The notes below the pieces were generated by a model, which worked only from the letters and a program-made list of their open reading frames with translations, made no database searches and was not told where the DNA came from. From an uncultured Pseudomonadales bacterium (lineage in GTDB: Bacteria; Pseudomonadota; Gammaproteobacteria; Pseudomonadales; Pseudohongiellaceae), in contig CASQMQ010000050.1 in assembly GCA_949430125.1 (NCBI GenBank), forward strand, positions 16,159 through 80,158: DNA of 64,000 bases. The letters are read 5' to 3'. Positions 60,575 to 64,000 of this stretch are shown in pieces (position 1 is the first letter of the stretch; every line of letters begins with the position of its first letter). Both the position numbers and the translations under genes were made by a program.

Positions 60575-60750
60575 GAGCGCTAGTCGTTCCTTGATTGCCT
60601 ACTCTGAAGATTATCATACTGCAGCTAGGGCAGTAGGCACCCTGACTAGAGCCAATACTATTCGACAATCTGTAAAAAAGCATCAGAGGTGACTACTAAA
60701 GAAAACCAGAACCCCAAGGTTAATTAGCAGTTGCCTCTGAAATTCAATTG

Positions 60751-62124
60751 TTACCGGCCTGGATCGGGCACGCGGTTTCCAGCTATCCACACGCTTGATA
60801 TAGTTTTTGAGTTGGCTATGTCTTCAGCTGGGTTAGCGTCTAGTACGAGTAGGTCGCCCCATTTTCCGGGCTCCAGGGTGCCGATATTTCCCATGCCCAT
60901 ACAATCGGCAGCGATACCGGTTGAGGCGCGGATAGCTTCAATTGGGCTCATGCCTGCATCCACCATCATCTGCATTTCCATATGTTCGAAATAGCCCTGG
61001 AATCTTGCCGGGGGCCCTGTATCTGTGCCCATGGCGATGCGCACACCGCCGTCGTTCAGTGCCTTAACATTTGCCATCGCAACTTCCAGAGCGATCTTGT
61101 AACCGGCAGCGGCGCGGCTGTTTTGCATGCGAGTTTGCCGTTCTGGGCTTTTTAATTGTTCAAGAATTGCCGGTTCGGCCTCTTTTAGAAAATAAGGATC
61201 AGAGAAAAATTCCGGCTCACTTTCGTAGATAAAGGTCGATACCTCCCGGGTCAAGGTAGGGATGTAGCACACGCCCTTGGCATTAATGAGATCGATAAAC
61301 TCATCATCTATAGGTAAGTCCCGCACACTGTGTGCTACCAGATCAGCGCCTGAATTAAGAATGTATTTTGCATCATCAAGATAGAATAGATGCGCCGCTA
61401 CCGGTAACCGGCGAATATGGGCCTGATCAACTAGCGCATCGAATATGTTTCTTGGCATTTTTTCAGCGGTTCCAAGTTCGTCATCAATCCTCACCTTGAT
61501 GAAGTTTGCTCCCATATCGGCATTGCGGTTCACCTCAGCGCGGATCGCCGCTTCGGAATTTCCCACCACCACGCTACCAGCAACATAGATTCTCGCACGC
61601 TCCAGGGATTGATCGAACTGCTCATTACGCAGGGCAAAACCCTGTTCTTCATCTCCACCGAGGCTGTTCACCGTGGTGACACCATAGCGCGCGTAGAGAC
61701 CTAATTGCCTGAGTAGGTTGTCTGTATTGTAGTGGCCTCCCTCCAAACCGAGGGTGCCACCTACATGACCATGGGCATTAATAATGCCTGGCATAATCGT
61801 CTTGCCTGCCACGTCGATAATCTGTGCCCCAGCGGGGACTGTGACGGCACTGCGCGGGCCGACAGTTCGAATTCGCCCATCGGTGATGACCACGACACCA
61901 TCCTCGATTGGATCGGCCAGCGTTCCATCAATAATACGTGCACCGACAAAGGCAATACTTCCTTCATTGGCGCTTGAAGTGCCGCTGGAAAGTAGCAGCA
62001 AACCAAGAATTGCGAGTAAACCAGTTATTGTTTTTCTCATGATTTTTCTCCTAGTTAGCATTTGAGAGGATTCCTCTAAGAATAGCAATAGGGCCTTGGC
62101 ATTCTCAGCCGGTATTACTAACAT
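60751..62124 (-). CDS. Secreted amidohydrolase family protein
   Basis: GKTIMPGIINAHGHVGG, VAAHLFYL, ADLVAHSVRD, IAMGTDTGPP, GTLEPGKWGDLLVLDANP. Confidence 0.92.
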   Translation of the reverse strand: MLVIPAENAKALLLFLEESSQMLTRRKIMRKTITGLLAILGLLLLSSGTSSANEGSIAFVGARIIDGTLADPIEDGVVVITDGRIRTVGPRSAVTVPAGAQIIDVAGKTIMPGIINAHGHVGGTLGLEGGHYNTDNLLRQLGLYARYGVTTVNSLGGDEEQGFALRNEQFDQSLERARIYVAGSVVVGNSEAAIRAEVNRNADMGANFIKVRIDDELGTAEKMPRNIFDALVDQAHIRRLPVAAHLFYLDDAKYILNSGADLVAHSVRDLPIDDEFIDLINAKGVCYIPTLTREVSTFIYESEPEFFSDPYFLKEAEPAILEQLKSPERQTRMQNSRAAAGYKIALEVAMANVKALNDGGVRIAMGTDTGPPARFQGYFEHMEMQMMVDAGMSPIEAIRASTGIAADCMGMGNIGTLEPGKWGDLLVLDANPAEDIANSKTISSVWIAGNRVPDPGR

Positions 62125-62221
62125 TCAAGAAATATGAAGGATAGCAGCAGCCAATCCACTTTTGATCGCAGTATGAGCGAAGCGGTAATTCTCCGATCAC
62201 TTGTTCAATTTTACTTGATAT

Positions 62222-63361
62222 TTGAGAGGCGCCGAGGTATCAAGTCGCTCAAATACAGCGGGAAGTATTACCATGCCAGAATTTGTTCTATCGCCGAACA
62301 TCCTAGTCGTACCGATCCTGATCGCGTTAGTTGTCGTTGAATTAGGCATAAGCCGCGTCATGGGACGCTCGGTTTATAGTTTTCAAGACAGTATTACCTC
62401 GATCAATATTGGCATAATGAGCCAATTCGTTAATGCCACAGGCGCCGTAATTAGTGCTTTTATGTATGCCGTGATCGAGATGAAATACGGGACGTTTGAG
62501 TGGGATTTAGCTAACCCATTCACTTGGATTTTCGCTCTGTTGCTCTATGACTTCATGTACTACTGGGTGCATCGCACCGGGCATCAGGTAAACATGTTTT
62601 GGGCCTCGCATGTCACTCACCACAGCAGTGACGAATTTAATTTTTCTACTGCGCTGCGACAAGCGTCGACTGGCTTTTATTTCAAGTGGGTTTTTTACAT
62701 GCCACTCGCCGTGCTCGGTATCCCCGTTCAGGTGTTCATCGTCGTGGGCCTGATCGACTTACTCTATCAAGTGTGGGTTCATACGCGGCTTGTGGGTCGC
62801 CTTGGCTGGATTGAGTATGTGCTAGTCACACCATCGAATCACAGGGTGCATCATGGGAAAAACGACTATTGTATTGATAAAAATTACGGTGGAGTATTCT
62901 GCACTTGGGACAGAATATTTGGCAGCTATGCCGATGAGCGAGTAGAAGAGCCGATAGTTTATGGACTTAAGAAAAAGCTGAATAGCTGGAATCCAGTGTG
63001 GAGCAATCTTCATTACTGGGCTGCTATGTTTAAGAAGGCAGGGGAGCAAGATAACTGGCGTAACAAACTGATGTGCTTCTTCGCCGAGCCTGCCTGGTCG
63101 CCCGATGGCAATTCGACTCCTAAGCCGTTATCAGAGTTTCCCGTTACCGACGAAATCTTCGTTTCACGAGCACCTCTTGCCATTAAGCTGTCGGGATTGG
63201 CTATGACATTATTCTCAGCCGGCCTGCTTGTACTTTATTTGGGCAGTAAGCAAGCCATGTCTGCTGAGCTACAGATTTTCTGCGCAACAACCGCCGTGTG
63301 CACGTTCGCGTTAATTGGCTACCTTTGGACACAGGGCAATAAAAAAGAGCTACAACAATGA
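62222..63361 (+). CDS. Sterol desaturase family protein
   Basis: HRTGHQVNMFWASHVTHHSSDEFNFSTALRQ, NHRVHHGKND; true start may be ATG 62273. Confidence 0.92.
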   Translation: MRGAEVSSRSNTAGSITMPEFVLSPNILVVPILIALVVVELGISRVMGRSVYSFQDSITSINIGIMSQFVNATGAVISAFMYAVIEMKYGTFEWDLANPFTWIFALLLYDFMYYWVHRTGHQVNMFWASHVTHHSSDEFNFSTALRQASTGFYFKWVFYMPLAVLGIPVQVFIVVGLIDLLYQVWVHTRLVGRLGWIEYVLVTPSNHRVHHGKNDYCIDKNYGGVFCTWDRIFGSYADERVEEPIVYGLKKKLNSWNPVWSNLHYWAAMFKKAGEQDNWRNKLMCFFAEPAWSPDGNSTPKPLSEFPVTDEIFVSRAPLAIKLSGLAMTLFSAGLLVLYLGSKQAMSAELQIFCATTAVCTFALIGYLWTQGNKKELQQ

Positions 63362-63915
63362 ATAGTCTGGCTATCACCGACAGCCTGCTGCTCCTGGTAA
63401 CCATAATGATTGTTGCCAGTGCTAAGCATTCACCTTCGCTACGATTCAGTGCTGCCGTATTTGGAGCAGCGGCCTTGCTGGGAGTGCTGCGCTTTACCGG
63501 CCTTCTGCCCTTGCCACAAATGCATTCTTTCTTCTCTGGTTTGGGCGCCACTGCAGCGTATCCATTGCTGGCTGCTACGTTCATTTGGTCAGGCTCTGTC
63601 GTTGCGCAGCACTGGCGCTTCGCGAGTATTTTCTTCGTGATTGCAGGGGCGTTTGGCCTTGTCGCGAGCGCGTTGGAATTTACCTTCTGGGGTAACTTGG
63701 TAGCATTGGTGTCAGTTGCCGCCTTGGTTATTCATGCAGTTATTGCGAAAGATGTTCAAGCGCTTCTAGGCGGCAGCGCGTTACTTGCCGCACTTATCTT
63801 ATTTGCCAGCAAAGTCGCATTGCCTCCCTACCTACAGCCAGGCGATTTTTTACACGTGTTTATGGCGCTCGGGTTGATTCTTCTTAGCAGAAGGGCGCGG
63901 TTGGCGGCGGTCTAG
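63358..63915 (+). CDS. Polytopic membrane protein of unknown function
   Basis: Several hydrophobic segments; 4-nt overlap with the sterol desaturase gene. Confidence 0.7.
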   Translation: MNSLAITDSLLLLVTIMIVASAKHSPSLRFSAAVFGAAALLGVLRFTGLLPLPQMHSFFSGLGATAAYPLLAATFIWSGSVVAQHWRFASIFFVIAGAFGLVASALEFTFWGNLVALVSVAALVIHAVIAKDVQALLGGSALLAALILFASKVALPPYLQPGDFLHVFMALGLILLSRRARLAAV

Positions 63916-64000
63916 ATAAGCCTGAAAGAAGGGTGCCTAACTATTATTCAGTAGTCAGTATGCAAATGGGTGAAGTAGGGGCGCCAGTACTGGATTTCTA

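Noticed and set aside
1-64000. CRISPR arrays, tRNA, rRNA, complete transposases, phage genes
   Set aside because: Looked for by eye; none recognised. tRNAscan-SE and Infernal would be needed to exclude small RNAs

Overview
64 kb of bacterial chromosome, probably a marine-type gammaproteobacterium (inferred from gene content only). Most genes are metabolic: a TonB receptor, a Co-type nitrile hydratase, three PQQ-dependent dehydrogenase paralogs, a Tat-exported xanthine-dehydrogenase-family enzyme, a SoxCD/sulfite-dehydrogenase-like pair with a Cys/Met lyase, and a GlcD-like oxidase with a GntP permease and a class V aminotransferase. The strongest candidate for an undescribed system is the compact locus at about 20.8-28.6 kb. 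It encodes a GTP cyclohydrolase II, a stand-alone RibD-type reductase, an MDR dehydrogenase and a T-fold PTPS/QueD homolog whose catalytic Cys and Asp-His are replaced. It also encodes a flippase-like LPG-synthase TM protein, a CDP-alcohol phosphatidyltransferase with a long C-terminal membrane extension, a GT4 glycosyltransferase, a SAM methyltransferase and, downstream, a YceI protein. The layout suggests a pathway from GTP to a modified, membrane- or lipid-associated pterin- or pyrimidine-like product. About a dozen genes carry apparent frameshifts or nonsense mutations, so either indel-rich sequencing or pseudogenisation must be resolved. I also found a decayed copy of the 5' end of an amino-acid permease gene, a nonsense-interrupted YjbR gene, an unlisted 59-aa membrane protein, and a dispersed AGTAAAATACAG-type repeat. 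No rRNA, tRNA, CRISPR array or intact transposase was recognised by eye.
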